Assembly (NCBI RefSeq): GCF_001704275.1
Contig: NZ_CP011533.1
Span: forward strand, 5,022,001 to 5,086,000
Direction of reading: 5' to 3'
Origin: Streptomyces noursei ATCC 11455
GTDB lineage: Bacteria > Actinomycetota > Actinomycetes > Streptomycetales > Streptomycetaceae
Length of the DNA: 64,000 bases
The translations under genes were made by a program, and so were the position numbers. Shown piece after piece: positions 36,455 through 45,191 of the stretch (positions within the stretch are counted from its first letter, which is position 1; each line of letters opens with the position of its first letter). The notes beneath the pieces are model-generated. The model saw nothing but the letters and a program-made list of their open reading frames with translations. It did not search any database and was not told the DNA's origin.

Positions 36455-38740
36455 ATGTCCGTTTCCCCTGATCAGTCCGTCCTGCCCGCACACGACGAGC
36501 AGCCCGCGCAGCCGGTCTCCGAGGCCGTCGAGACCGTCGAGCCCGTCGAGGCAACCGCTGCGGCGGACGTCGTCTCCGAGGCCGACGTCGACACCGACCG
36601 CGCCGAGGACGCCGACGCCGACACCGTGACCTTCGCGGACCTCGGGCTGCCCGAGGGCGTCGTCCGCAAGCTCGCCCAGAACGGCGTCACCACCCCGTTC
36701 CCGATCCAGGCCGCGACCATCCCGGACGCGCTGGCCGGCAAGGACATCCTGGGCCGCGGCCGCACCGGCTCCGGCAAGACGCTCTCCTTCGGTCTGCCGA
36801 CCCTGGCCCGCCTGGCCGACGGCCGCACCGAGAAGAAGAAGCCGCGCGCGGTCATCCTCACCCCGACCCGCGAGCTCGCGATGCAGGTCGCGGACGCCCT
36901 CCAGCCCTACGGCGACGTGCTCGGCCTGAAGATGAAGGTCGTCTGCGGCGGTACGTCCATGGGCAACCAGATCTACGCCCTGGAACGCGGCGTCGACATC
37001 CTCGTCGCCACTCCGGGCCGGCTGCGCGACATCATCAACCGTGGCGCCTGCTCCCTGGAGGACGTCCAGGTCGCCGTCCTCGACGAGGCCGACCAGATGT
37101 CCGACCTGGGCTTCCTGCCCGAGGTCACCGAGCTGCTGGACCAGGTGCCCGACGGCGGCCAGCGGATGCTGTTCTCGGCCACGATGGAGAACGAGATCTC
37201 CACGCTGGTCAAGCGCTACCTGACCAACCCGGTCAGCCACGAGGTCGACAGCGCCCAGGGCAACGTCACGACCATGACCCACCACGTCCTCGTCGTGAAG
37301 CCGAAGGACAAGGCGCCGGTCACCGCCGCGATCGCCGCCCGCAAGGGCCGCACCATCATCTTCGTCCGCACCCAGCTGGGCGCCGAGCGGGTCGCCGAGC
37401 AGCTGATCGAGGCCGGCGTCACGGCCGACGCGCTGCACGGCGGCATGACGCAGGGCGCCCGCACCCGGGTGCTCGCGGACTTCAAGGACGGCTACCTCAA
37501 CGCTCTGGTCGCCACCGACGTCGCCGCCCGCGGCATCCACGTCGACGGCATCGACCTGGTCCTGAACGTCGACCCGGCCGGTGACCACAAGGACTACCTG
37601 CACCGCTCGGGCCGCACCGCGCGCGCCGGCCAGTCCGGCACCGTCGTCTCGCTGTCGCTGCCGCACCAGCGCCGGCAGATCTTCCGCCTGATGGAGGACG
37701 CGGGCGTGGACGCCTCGCGCCACATCGTCGGCGGCGCCGGTGCCTTCGACGAGGAGCTGGCGCGGATCACCGGTGCGCGCTCGCTCACCGAGGTCCAGGC
37801 CGATTCGGCGAACAACACCGCCAAGCAGGCGGAGCGCGAGGTCGGCGTCCTGGCCAAGGAGCTGGAGCGGCTCCAGCGCCGCGCCACCGAGCTGCGCGAG
37901 GAGGCCGACCGGCTGACCGCGCGGGCCGCCCGCGAGCGCGGCGAGGACCCGGCGGAGGCGCTGGCGGTGACCGCCGAGGCGGCCGCCGAGGCGGTGGCCG
38001 AGGCGGCGGCGGAGGCCGCGGTGCCGGCGCAGGCCGGTTCGGGCGACCGCCGGCCGTACGAGCGCCGGGACGACCGTCGTGACGAGCGGCGCGGCGAGCG
38101 CCGGGACGAGCGCGGGAACTTCGAGCGTCGGGACCGTCGGGACGACCGCGGTGGCCGTTCCTTCGAGCGTCGTGACGAGCGCGGTGGCGACCGTGGCGGG
38201 TTCGGTCGGGACCGTCGGGACGACCGTGGCGGCCGTTCCTTCGAGCGTCGTGACGAGCGCGGTGGCGACCGCGGTGGGTTCGGTCGGGACCGTGACCGGG
38301 ACCGTCGGGACGACCGTGGCGGCCGTTCCTTCGAGCGTCGTGACGAGCGCGGTGGCGACCGCGGTGGGTTCGGTCGGGACCGTGACCGGGACCGTCGGGA
38401 CGACCGTGGCGGCCGTTCCTTCGACCGCCGCGACGACCGTCGTGACGACCGCGGCGGCGACCGTGGCGGCGAGCGCGGCGGCTTCCACCGGGACCGCGGC
38501 GACCGTCCGAGCCGTCCGTTCGGCCGTGACGACCGCGGCGGGCGCCCCACCGGCGGCTACCGTTCCGGCGGCGGCGACCGTCCGTTCAACCGCGACGACC
38601 GCACCGGCGGCCGGCCGGTCTCCGGCTACCGTTCCGGCGGCGAGCGCCCGTACGGCCGGCGGGACGACCACCGCGGCTCCGGCAGCGCGTCCGGCTTCGG
38701 CCGCCGCGAGGACAAGCCGCGCTGGAAGCGCAACAGCTGA
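36455..38740 (+). CDS. DEAD-box RNA helicase with long RGG-type tail
   Basis: The 761-residue protein has an acidic N-terminal tail, then a complete DEAD-box core: Q motif (TPFPIQAATIP, 80-90), Walker A GRTGSGKT (102-109), PTRELAMQ, VLDEADQM (DEAD), FSATM, HRSGRTARAGQSG. A coiled, Glu/Arg/Ala-rich segment (about 450-535) leads to a tail of some 200 residues built of imperfect RRDDRGG, SFERRDERGGDRGG and FGRDRDRD repeats. Such tails bind RNA and drive condensation, and the enzyme is probably a cold-shock or RNA-turnover helicase like other actinobacterial DeaD/RhlE proteins. The ATG at 36455 has a GGAAGG rather far upstream (14 nt). Confidence 0.93.
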   Translation: MSVSPDQSVLPAHDEQPAQPVSEAVETVEPVEATAAADVVSEADVDTDRAEDADADTVTFADLGLPEGVVRKLAQNGVTTPFPIQAATIPDALAGKDILGRGRTGSGKTLSFGLPTLARLADGRTEKKKPRAVILTPTRELAMQVADALQPYGDVLGLKMKVVCGGTSMGNQIYALERGVDILVATPGRLRDIINRGACSLEDVQVAVLDEADQMSDLGFLPEVTELLDQVPDGGQRMLFSATMENEISTLVKRYLTNPVSHEVDSAQGNVTTMTHHVLVVKPKDKAPVTAAIAARKGRTIIFVRTQLGAERVAEQLIEAGVTADALHGGMTQGARTRVLADFKDGYLNALVATDVAARGIHVDGIDLVLNVDPAGDHKDYLHRSGRTARAGQSGTVVSLSLPHQRRQIFRLMEDAGVDASRHIVGGAGAFDEELARITGARSLTEVQADSANNTAKQAEREVGVLAKELERLQRRATELREEADRLTARAARERGEDPAEALAVTAEAAAEAVAEAAAEAAVPAQAGSGDRRPYERRDDRRDERRGERRDERGNFERRDRRDDRGGRSFERRDERGGDRGGFGRDRRDDRGGRSFERRDERGGDRGGFGRDRDRDRRDDRGGRSFERRDERGGDRGGFGRDRDRDRRDDRGGRSFDRRDDRRDDRGGDRGGERGGFHRDRGDRPSRPFGRDDRGGRPTGGYRSGGGDRPFNRDDRTGGRPVSGYRSGGERPYGRRDDHRGSGSASGFGRREDKPRWKRNS
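38130..38440 (+). repeat. In-gene tandem repeats encoding the RGG tail
   Basis: About four units of 77-90 bp start near 38135, 38212, 38301 and 38391, each with CGTCGGGACGACCG followed by GGCCGTTCCTTCGA. The third and fourth are almost identical over 80 bp, so copy number may vary between strains. Confidence 0.85.
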
Positions 38741-39057
38741 TCCGGCGGTGGCTGGCCTCCTGACGGAGCGCCGCCCCTAGCCTGATGGCCTTCTCAGGGC
38801 CCGTACCGCACGGAAGTGCCGTACGGGCCCTGTGCGTTGGGGCGTCGGGCGCGAGGGCCGCCGGCGCGCGTGTTGGCGCGTTGCGGGGCGCGTGCCGTAC
38901 CGGGTGCGCGGTGATCGCGGGCGCCTCGTAGGGCCGCGGGGCACGGGCGTGGCTGCGGAATCGGGGCCGGCGGGGGACGGCCACGGCACGCCGTGGATCG
39001 GCCAGATCCCCAATGCCTTCGGGCTGCGGCGCGTCCTCGGGCTATGCTGCTCGGTGC
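38741..39057. other. Intergenic region between helicase and tRNA-Lys
   Basis: Holds the helicase terminator at 38795-38832 and the tRNA-Lys promoter -10 TATGCT at 39043-39048. No gene seen. Confidence 0.5.
38795..38832 (+). terminator. Terminator of the DEAD-box helicase gene
   Basis: CAGGGCCCGTAC pairs with GTACGGGCCCTG, extended by GCAC/GTGC around GGAA. Confidence 0.75.
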
Positions 39058-39133
39058 GGGCCATTAGCTCAATTGGCAGAGCAGTGGACTTTTAATCCAT
39101 TGGTTCAGGGTTCGAGCCCCTGATGGCCCACCA
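39058..39133 (+). tRNA. tRNA-Lys (anticodon TTT)
   Basis: Cloverleaf on the plus strand, acceptor GGGCCAT/ATGGCCC, anticodon loop CTTTTAA, T-loop TTCGAGC, discriminator A. CCA is encoded (39131-39133), unlike every other tRNA in this window. A TATGCT -10 ends 10 nt before the 5' end. Confidence 0.95.
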
Positions 39134-39166
39134 GATGGAGCACGCGTGGTGCTCCTGCCATACGAG

Positions 39167-39207
39167 GAGCGGCGCCCCGACCGGGTACAGCGGTCGGGGC
39201 GCCGCTC
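39167..39207 (+). terminator. Terminator of tRNA-Lys
   Basis: A perfect 17-bp stem, GAGCGGCGCCCCGACCG with CGGTCGGGGCGCCGCTC, loop of 7, then GTTGTG. Confidence 0.8.
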
Positions 39208-39406
39208 GTTGTGCGTGCAGGGAGCGGAGCGGGAGCGGCGCGCGGCGTGGGGTGGTGCCGCGGGACGGGGCGTCCCGCCGATTCATTCGGCGGGCGTATG
39301 AGTCGGGCGCGGCGGCTATTTGTCCGGGCGGGTCGCCGAATTTAGCGTCGCCGGTGACGGACGGGGGAAATGGCACGGGCGTCGCCCGTCGGCCCGAGGG
39401 GGAACC

Positions 39407-41044
39407 TTGACGATCGAGTGCGTGAATTCCGCCGAGCGCGCGGGCGGCGGGGGAGAAGCGGGAGAAGGGGGCGGGCGGAGCGCGCGGCCCGCCGGCAGAG
39501 GGGACGGGGCGGCCCGCCGATGGCGGGCGTTCACCGGGCTGAGCATCATCAGTTTCCTGGGATGTATCGACCTCACCATCGTCAATACCGCGGCGCCGGC
39601 CGTTCAGCGGGACATGGGGGCCACGGTCACCGAGCTCCAGCTGATCGTCAATGTCTTCATCGTCGCGCTGTCGATGTTCATGGTGACCATGGGGCGGCTC
39701 GCGGACCGGTACGGGCGGCGGCGGGTGCTCTACACCGGGACCGTGGTCTTTGGCGTCGCCTCGTTGGCGGCCGGGTTCGCCGGGGACGTACGGACGCTGA
39801 TCCTGTGCCGCTTCGTCCAGGGGGCCGCCTGCGCCGTGCTCTACACCAGTACCGGCGCCCTGGTCTCGGACACCTTCCCGCCGCAGCAGCGCGGCAGGGC
39901 CGTCGGGGCGCTCTACGGCGTCAACGGACTCGGCCTGGCGATCGGGCCGATGCTGGGCGGTCTCCTCGTCGGCTGGCTGGACTGGCGCTGGGTGTTCTGG
40001 CTGAACGTGCCGCTGACCGCCGTCGGGTTGGCGGTGTGCCTTTCCGCGGTACGGGAATCGCGGGAGCATTCCGCGGCGGCCGGAAAGCCGGACTGGCCGG
40101 GGCTGACGCTGATCAGCCTGGCGCTGCCCGCACTCGTCCTCGCGCTGACGCTGGGCGACGCCTGGGGCTGGACCTCCGCGCGCATTCTGGGTCTGCTGGC
40201 CCTGGGAATCGCCGGTGTCGTCGCGTTCTGTGTCGTGGAACGGAAAGTGACGGCGCCGATCGTCGACTTCCGGCTGTTCGGGAACCGCACTTTCCTCGGT
40301 GCGCTCACCGCCGATTTCTCCCTCGCGTTCTTCTACTGCCTGGCGTTCTTCCTGATGCCGCTGTACCTGGTGTCGGTGCGGCACTACGGGAGCACCGCGA
40401 GCGGACTGATGCTGCTGCCGTGCACGGCGGTGATGGCGCTGCTGTCGCCGGTGGTGGGGCGGCTGGTGGACCGGTTCCCGCCGCGGCTGCTGCTCTGCGC
40501 GGGGTTCGTGGCGTTCGCCCTGTCGGCGGCGTTGCAGGCGCAGTTCACCCGGGACAGCCACATCGCCTACGTGGCGGCGGCGTTCGCGTTGATGGGCATC
40601 GGTTGGGCGTTCGTCCTCGGGCCGGCCACCGTGGCCGCGCTCTCGGCCGTACCGGAGCGGCTGGCGGGGACGGCGGTCGGCTCGTCGTGGACCTTCCACA
40701 ACCTGGGCGGGGCGATCGGGCTGACGGTGGGCATGGCGGTCTACCGCTGGTCGGCGCGGGACGCCCTGGACGCCGCGCTCGCCGCGCGCCACGTGCCGGG
40801 CGGCGAGTGGGCGGCGCGGGCCGTGGCCGATCCCGGGGCGGGGGCCGGGCTGTTGCGCGCGCACACCGGGTGGGACGGGCGCGACGTCGAGGCGCTCGCC
40901 GGCGACCTGTTCCTGCGGGGCAACCAGGCGGCGATGTGGCTGCTGTGCGGGGTGGCCGGGGCCGCGTTCCTGGCGATCGGGGCGGGGATGCGGGCGCGGC
41001 GCGGGACGCCGGGCGCGAAGAGCGCCGACGCGGCGGCCGGTTGA
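39407..41044 (+). CDS. MFS transporter, DHA2 (14-TM) drug-efflux type
   Basis: I choose the TTG at 39407 because GAGGGGG lies just upstream; GTG 39422 is an alternative. The 545-residue protein has about 14 membrane helices. SIISFLGCIDLTIVNTAAPAV is the helix-1 signature of DHA2 exporters, GRLADRYGRRR is motif A, and GLAIGPMLGGLLVGWLDWRW is motif C (antiporter motif). It is likely a proton-driven multidrug exporter. The LysR gene begins 113 bases downstream on the same strand and could regulate it. Confidence 0.9.
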   Translation: MTIECVNSAERAGGGGEAGEGGGRSARPAGRGDGAARRWRAFTGLSIISFLGCIDLTIVNTAAPAVQRDMGATVTELQLIVNVFIVALSMFMVTMGRLADRYGRRRVLYTGTVVFGVASLAAGFAGDVRTLILCRFVQGAACAVLYTSTGALVSDTFPPQQRGRAVGALYGVNGLGLAIGPMLGGLLVGWLDWRWVFWLNVPLTAVGLAVCLSAVRESREHSAAAGKPDWPGLTLISLALPALVLALTLGDAWGWTSARILGLLALGIAGVVAFCVVERKVTAPIVDFRLFGNRTFLGALTADFSLAFFYCLAFFLMPLYLVSVRHYGSTASGLMLLPCTAVMALLSPVVGRLVDRFPPRLLLCAGFVAFALSAALQAQFTRDSHIAYVAAAFALMGIGWAFVLGPATVAALSAVPERLAGTAVGSSWTFHNLGGAIGLTVGMAVYRWSARDALDAALAARHVPGGEWAARAVADPGAGAGLLRAHTGWDGRDVEALAGDLFLRGNQAAMWLLCGVAGAAFLAIGAGMRARRGTPGAKSADAAAG

Positions 41045-41143
41045 GGCGCCGGGACGGGCCGGGACGGGGGCGTGGGGCCCGTCGGGACGCGGCAGGGTCG
41101 GCCGGGAGCCGCCGGCCCCCGCCGGGCCGTCAGGGAGCCGACC

Positions 41144-41149
41144 TAGGAT
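41144..41149 (+). promoter_or_regulatory. -10 element deciding the LysR start at 41157
   Basis: TAGGAT overlaps an upstream ATG (41148) and ends 7 nt before the ATG at 41157, so the transcript should begin at 41157 and the earlier ATG would not be included. Confidence 0.55.
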
Positions 41150-41156
41150 GCCGATC

Positions 41157-42035
41157 ATGGCGATACCGGGCATCGAGCTGCACCACCTCCGCTGCTACCT
41201 GGCCCTCGCCGAGGAACGCCACTTCACCCGGGCGGCCGACCGCCTCGGTCTGTCGCAGCCCACGGTGAGCCGCACCATCCGCCGCCTGGAGGAGCTGCTC
41301 GGCTACCGCCTCCTGGAGCGCACCACCCGCCAGGTCGCGCTCACCGCGGCCGGCGAGCGGCTCTACGACGAACTCCGCGGCCTGCTGCCCCGTTTGGAGG
41401 CGGCCCTGCTGCCGGCACCGGAGGCGCCCGTCTTCCGCATCGGGTTCGCCTGGGGGTTCCCGGCCACCTGGCCGCAGGCCGCCATCGAGCGGTTCGAGGC
41501 GGAGACCGGTGTCGGGGCGCGGGTCCACCGGCGGGACGCGGCGCTGGCGGGGGTGGACAGCGGCGAGGTCGACGTGGCGATCCTGCGGGGGGATGTCGCC
41601 GTGCCGGGCCTGACGGCGGTGACGCTGCTGCACGAGCGGCGGATCGCGGCGGTCTCGGTGCGGTCCCCGCTCGCGGCGCGGGACGAGGTCGGCTGGCGCG
41701 AGCTGGCCCGTATGCCGCTGGTGCTGAACGAGACCGGCGGGCCGACGGACGGGGCGGACTGGCCGGCGGGGGAACGGCCGGAGATCGCCGTCCGGTGCGG
41801 GAACTTCGACGAGTGGCTGGAGGCGGTGGCCGGGAACCGGGGCGTCGGTGTCGTACCGGAGTCCATCGGCCGGCAACGGGTGCACCCGTTCCTCTCCTTC
41901 GTGCCGATCCCCGACGCGCCCCTGATGCCGCTGCAACTGGTCTTCCCCCGGCACAACGGGCATCCGCTGACCCGGCGCTTCCTCGCCCATGCGCGCGCCA
42001 CGGTCCGGCAGTGCGAGGGCGGGGGCGGGGCGTAA
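41157..42035 (+). CDS. LysR family transcriptional regulator
   Basis: From the ATG at 41157 the protein has 292 residues. The HTH is ELHHLRCYLALAEERHFTRA and DRLGLSQPTVSRTIRRLEELLGYRLLERT (about 6-55), followed by a periplasmic-binding-protein-like effector domain (FRIGFAWGF, GEVDVAILRGDV, GNRGVGVVPES). The earlier ATG at 41148 lies inside the -10 element, which argues for leaderless translation from 41157. It follows the DHA2 exporter gene in the same direction, so it may control that gene, although LysR targets are usually divergent. Ligand unknown. Confidence 0.88.
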   Translation: MAIPGIELHHLRCYLALAEERHFTRAADRLGLSQPTVSRTIRRLEELLGYRLLERTTRQVALTAAGERLYDELRGLLPRLEAALLPAPEAPVFRIGFAWGFPATWPQAAIERFEAETGVGARVHRRDAALAGVDSGEVDVAILRGDVAVPGLTAVTLLHERRIAAVSVRSPLAARDEVGWRELARMPLVLNETGGPTDGADWPAGERPEIAVRCGNFDEWLEAVAGNRGVGVVPESIGRQRVHPFLSFVPIPDAPLMPLQLVFPRHNGHPLTRRFLAHARATVRQCEGGGGA

Positions 42036-42227
42036 GGGGCGGGGCCAGGGGCCCGTAGGTGGGGCCCGTAGGGGGTGGGGTGGCCCCAGCCCGGTCCTAC
42101 CCCGTTCGGCTCAGGAGGACTCGCCGACCGGCGTCGCCCCGGCAAGCCTTGAAGCGGCGAGGCCCCGGGCCCCGTCGTCGCCCTCCCGCCGTCCGCCCGG
42201 CAGGCGAGGGGTGCGACGACCGGGCCC

Positions 42228-42257
42228 GGGGCCCGGCACGCGGCGGTGCCGGGCCCC
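42228..42257 (+). terminator. Strong hairpin between LysR and phosphatase genes
   Basis: GGGGCCCGGCAC pairs perfectly with GTGCCGGGCCCC, 6-nt loop. It ends 45 nt before the next start codon, so it may be a terminator of the LysR transcript or a leader structure. Just after the LysR stop, GGCCCGTAGG occurs twice. Confidence 0.5.
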
Positions 42258-42302
42258 GTTCCGGGCGCCACCGGGCGGCGGAGTGGGAAGAGGCCGGTGC
42301 GG

Positions 42303-43442
42303 ATGGTACGAGGCGGCGAGAACCGCACGGGCGAGGGGGAACGACGGGGGCGCCGCTCCCGGATGTCCTCGCGCGGCCGCCGGCTGGCGCGCTGGCTCCC
42401 CGTCGCCATGATCGCCGTCGGCGTGCTCTTCGACCTGGTCACGCCGCCCGAGTACACCGCGGCCCCGTTCCTCGTCGCCGCCCCTCTGATCGCGGCCCCG
42501 CTGTTCTCCCCGTGGGCCACCGCCGGCATGGCCCTGGCCGCCATCGTCACCGAGGTCCTGCTCACCACGTACCACGGCTCCGCCGACTACCAGCAGTCGG
42601 TGACCGAGTCGAGCACGGTCGTCGTGGTAGCGCTGCTCGCGCTCGCCACCAACCGGGTCGTGCGGGTGAGCGACGCCCGGCTGGCCTCCGTACGGGACGT
42701 CTCGGAGGCCGCGCAACAGGCCCTCCTGCCGGCGCCGCCCGCCCGGCTGGCCGGATTCGGGATCGCCGCGCGCTACGTGGGCGCCCGGGCCGGCGCCCGT
42801 ATCGGCGGCGATCTGTACGCCGTCCAGGACACCCCGCACGGCGTACGGATGATCGTCGGCGATGTGCGGGGCAAGGGCCTGGAGGCGGTGGAGTCCGCGG
42901 TGGTCGTCATCGGCGCCTTCCGGGAGGCGGCCGAGCAGGAGGCCACCCTGGAGGCGGTCGCGGAGCGGCTGGAACGGGCGCTCAAACGGGAGGGCGGGCG
43001 CCGCGCCGGCCTCGATGAACAGGAGGGCTTCACCACGGCCGTCCTGGCGGAGATCCCCGCCGAGGACCCGTCCGTGCTCCGGGTCCTCAACCACGGCCAC
43101 CCGCCCCCTCTGCTGCTCACCCCGGACGGCGGCCTCCGGGAGCTGGCCCCGTCCGTCGCCGCGCTGCCGCTGGGCCTGGGCGACCTGGGGGCCCGGCCGG
43201 GCCGTTCGGACCGGACGTTCTTCCCGGCCGGGGCGCTGCTGCTGCTGTTCACCGACGGGGTGACCGAGGCCCGCGACCGGGACGGGCGGTTCTACGACCC
43301 GTGCGCCCGGTTGCGCGGCAGCCTGTTCAGCGGGCCCGACGACCTGTTGGACGTGGTGGTCGAGGACGTCGCCCGGCACACGGGCGGCGGGCCCGCGGAC
43401 GACATGGCGCTGCTGGCGGTCCAGCGGCCCCTGGACGGGTAG
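42303..43442 (+). CDS. Membrane SpoIIE-type PP2C phosphatase
   Basis: ATG 42303 is preceded by GAAGAGG at 7 nt; GTG 42246 and ATG 42363 are alternatives. The 379-residue protein has four membrane helices in the first 150 residues (WLPVAMIAVGVLFDLV, AAPFLVAAPLIAAPLFS, TAGMALAAIVTEVLL, SSTVVVVALLALAT). A SpoIIE/RsbU phosphatase domain follows: ARIGGDLYAVQ and IVGDVRGKGLEAV with metal-binding Asp, LFTDGVTEARDRDG, and PADDMALLAVQ. It probably dephosphorylates an anti-anti-sigma factor of an RsbV/BldG type, linking a membrane signal to sigma-factor release. No anti-sigma gene is adjacent. Confidence 0.9.
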   Translation: MVRGGENRTGEGERRGRRSRMSSRGRRLARWLPVAMIAVGVLFDLVTPPEYTAAPFLVAAPLIAAPLFSPWATAGMALAAIVTEVLLTTYHGSADYQQSVTESSTVVVVALLALATNRVVRVSDARLASVRDVSEAAQQALLPAPPARLAGFGIAARYVGARAGARIGGDLYAVQDTPHGVRMIVGDVRGKGLEAVESAVVVIGAFREAAEQEATLEAVAERLERALKREGGRRAGLDEQEGFTTAVLAEIPAEDPSVLRVLNHGHPPPLLLTPDGGLRELAPSVAALPLGLGDLGARPGRSDRTFFPAGALLLLFTDGVTEARDRDGRFYDPCARLRGSLFSGPDDLLDVVVEDVARHTGGGPADDMALLAVQRPLDG

Positions 43443-43492
43443 GCCGTCGCCGCGGGCCGGCCGCCGGTGCGCCGCGCGACCGGGCGGGCGCG

Positions 43493-44611
43493 CTACGACA
43501 GCGCGGAAGGGAGCCAGTGCACGCTGCGGCCGTGCGGGTCGGTCAGCGCGACCGGGCGCTCGTCCAGGGCGAGGGTCAGCAGCGGCGTGTCCGCCGCCCC
43601 CGGGGAGCGGTGCTCCGGCGCCGTGATCCACGGCAGCACGCTGTGGTGCTCCTGGGAGATCCAGTGGCCCCCGCCGTCCCGTTCGGCGAGCAGCGACCGG
43701 ACGAGGTGGGCGAACTCCTCGCGCCGGGCGGGCGGAAGGTGGTTCAGCGCCGCGCTGTGGAACACCACCAGCGTCGCCCCGGGCGGCACTCGGGCGGCCA
43801 GCGCCGGCAGCTCGTCGATCAGGTCGCCGCGCACCACGGTGGGTCGGGGCGCGGTCCGCGCCGCCTCCACGGCCGCCGAGAGCCGCGCCGTACGGGCCTC
43901 GTCACCGGGCCAGACGAGGGCGCGCAGCCACCGCAGGTCGTCCGCCTCCCCGAGGGGGTCCAGCGGCGCCGGGTCGATGCCGCCGCGCCAGACGACCTCG
44001 GGCAGGGCGCCGGGCAGTGCCGCCGCGCCGCCCTCGCCACCGGGCGCGAACCCGCTCGCGCGGCAGGTGAACGTGACCGGGCTGTCCGCGGCACCCGGGA
44101 CGTCCACCGCGCGGCCGTCCTCCTGGACGTACTGGTAGCGGTACCGGTCCGGGTAGAGGCACAGCCCCGCCGACGTCCCGACTTCCAGGAGGGCCAGCGG
44201 CTGCGGCATACGGGCCAGCAGCGGCAGCAGGGTGGCGCACCGGGCCGGCTCGTCGGACCGGGCGGAGCGGCGCATGATCACCGCGCGGACCTCGTCCCAG
44301 TGCCGGATCGTCCACTCGCGCCAGCGCCCGTATGCCGCCGCGCCGCGCGGCCCCCATTCCGCGTGCGGACCGTCGAGTTGGCGCACCGCGGCGAGCAGGA
44401 GGTCCGGCTGCTGCTTGTGGCCGGCCGGCAGCGAAGCCGCGAGCAGTTCGCAGAGCTCGTCGTCGTGGCTGATCCGGGCGGACAGCTCCTCGTGGGCGTC
44501 GGACCGTCCCCGGGCCTGTTGCCGGGAGAACTCCCCGTACCGGAGCGCCATTTCCTGCGGGGTGCTGACCGTGTTCCCGGCGTTTCCGGTGTTCGCGACG
44601 TTGACGACCAT
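43493..44611 (-). CDS. DUF2332 domain-containing protein
   Basis: The 372-residue protein matches the DUF2332 family of actinobacteria and some proteobacteria. Features are LRYGEFSRQQARGRSDAHEEL near the N-terminus, LLEVGTSAGLCLYPDRYRY, reminiscent of an S-adenosylmethionine-binding loop, WRGGIDPAPLDP, and VVFHSAALNHLP. A methyltransferase-like fold has been suggested by the GTSAG segment, but the activity is unknown; that reading is mine. No signal peptide. The ATG at 44611 is the family start. It converges with the phosphatase gene and diverges from the riboswitch/M23 unit. Confidence 0.85.
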   Translation of the reverse strand: MVVNVANTGNAGNTVSTPQEMALRYGEFSRQQARGRSDAHEELSARISHDDELCELLAASLPAGHKQQPDLLLAAVRQLDGPHAEWGPRGAAAYGRWREWTIRHWDEVRAVIMRRSARSDEPARCATLLPLLARMPQPLALLEVGTSAGLCLYPDRYRYQYVQEDGRAVDVPGAADSPVTFTCRASGFAPGGEGGAAALPGALPEVVWRGGIDPAPLDPLGEADDLRWLRALVWPGDEARTARLSAAVEAARTAPRPTVVRGDLIDELPALAARVPPGATLVVFHSAALNHLPPARREEFAHLVRSLLAERDGGGHWISQEHHSVLPWITAPEHRSPGAADTPLLTLALDERPVALTDPHGRSVHWLPSALS

Positions 44612-45033
44612 GAGGCGACGTTACCGTCCTCACTCTCTGTGATCGAGGTGCGTCCCTCCGCGTAACAAGTGGCGCACAATCGTCGCGAGATCGTTTGGCG
44701 GGGTGGTGTCAACTCGCCCAGGTTGCATCCGAATTGAGGGTGAAAGTCCCTGCTATGGGCCCCTGCGAGGAGCTTGCGGAACCCCCGTGGATTCAAGGGA
44801 ACGCTTGGATTTCCCTCGTCGTCTCTATTACTGTCCGATAACGGAGCGCGGTCGTCCCAGCCGTCGCCAATGGCGGCACCGTGCGCCGACGCCGAATCCC
44901 GCACGCGCTGTTCCCGCATGCCCAGAACGTCTCCGAGTCACCCGCCCGAGCCGGCTGTTCGCACGACCCGACCCGTGTCCTCGACCCGCGTCGAGTCGCC
45001 CGGATCAACCGGTTTCGCGGGACCCGCCGGATC
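44612..45033. other. Gene-free region between DUF2332 and the riboswitch
   Basis: It should hold the promoters of DUF2332 and of the riboswitch transcript. A stretch at about 44735-44755 (AGGGTGAAAGTCCCT then GCTATGGGCCCC) forms a hairpin with a TGAAAG loop, resembling parts of group II introns or a leader RNA. Short frames here lack ribosome-binding sites. Confidence 0.4.
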
Positions 45034-45165
45034 CGCCTGGAATTGCCGTGAATTGAGTCGAGGGAACCGGGGAACCACCCTCTTGGGGTGAATCGGGCGC
45101 CTCTCGCCAAGCGGTGCCCGTAGGAGACCTTCCTGCTCCGAACCCGTCAGCTAACCCGGTAGGCG
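45034..45165 (+). promoter_or_regulatory. c-di-AMP (ydaO-yuaA type) riboswitch
   Basis: The conserved blocks of the ydaO aptamer occur in order: CGGGGAACCA (45067-45077), TTGGGGTGAATCGGGCG, GTGCCCGTAGGAGACCTTCC, CCGAACCCGTCAGCTAACC and GGTAGGCG. Stem P1 can form between CGCCT (45034-45038) and AGGCG (45161-45165). It ends 27 nt before the GTG of the M23 endopeptidase gene. In Streptomyces this class turns off cell-wall hydrolase genes such as rpfA when c-di-AMP is high, usually by early termination. The ribosome-binding site (45176-45182) follows directly. Confidence 0.92.
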
Positions 45166-45191
45166 AGAAGGAAGGAAAGGAGTGCGCCCCC

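Noticed and set aside
38130..38440. CRISPR array
   Set aside because: The repeats are coding, in frame and without unique spacers; they encode the RGG tail of the helicase.
44700..45110. Short frames between the DUF2332 gene and the riboswitch
   Set aside because: They overlap the aptamer or promoter region, lack ribosome-binding sites and show no protein similarity.
45114..45191. Upstream start for the M23 gene
   Set aside because: It would place codons through the c-di-AMP aptamer. The GTG at 45192 has a good ribosome-binding site directly after the riboswitch.
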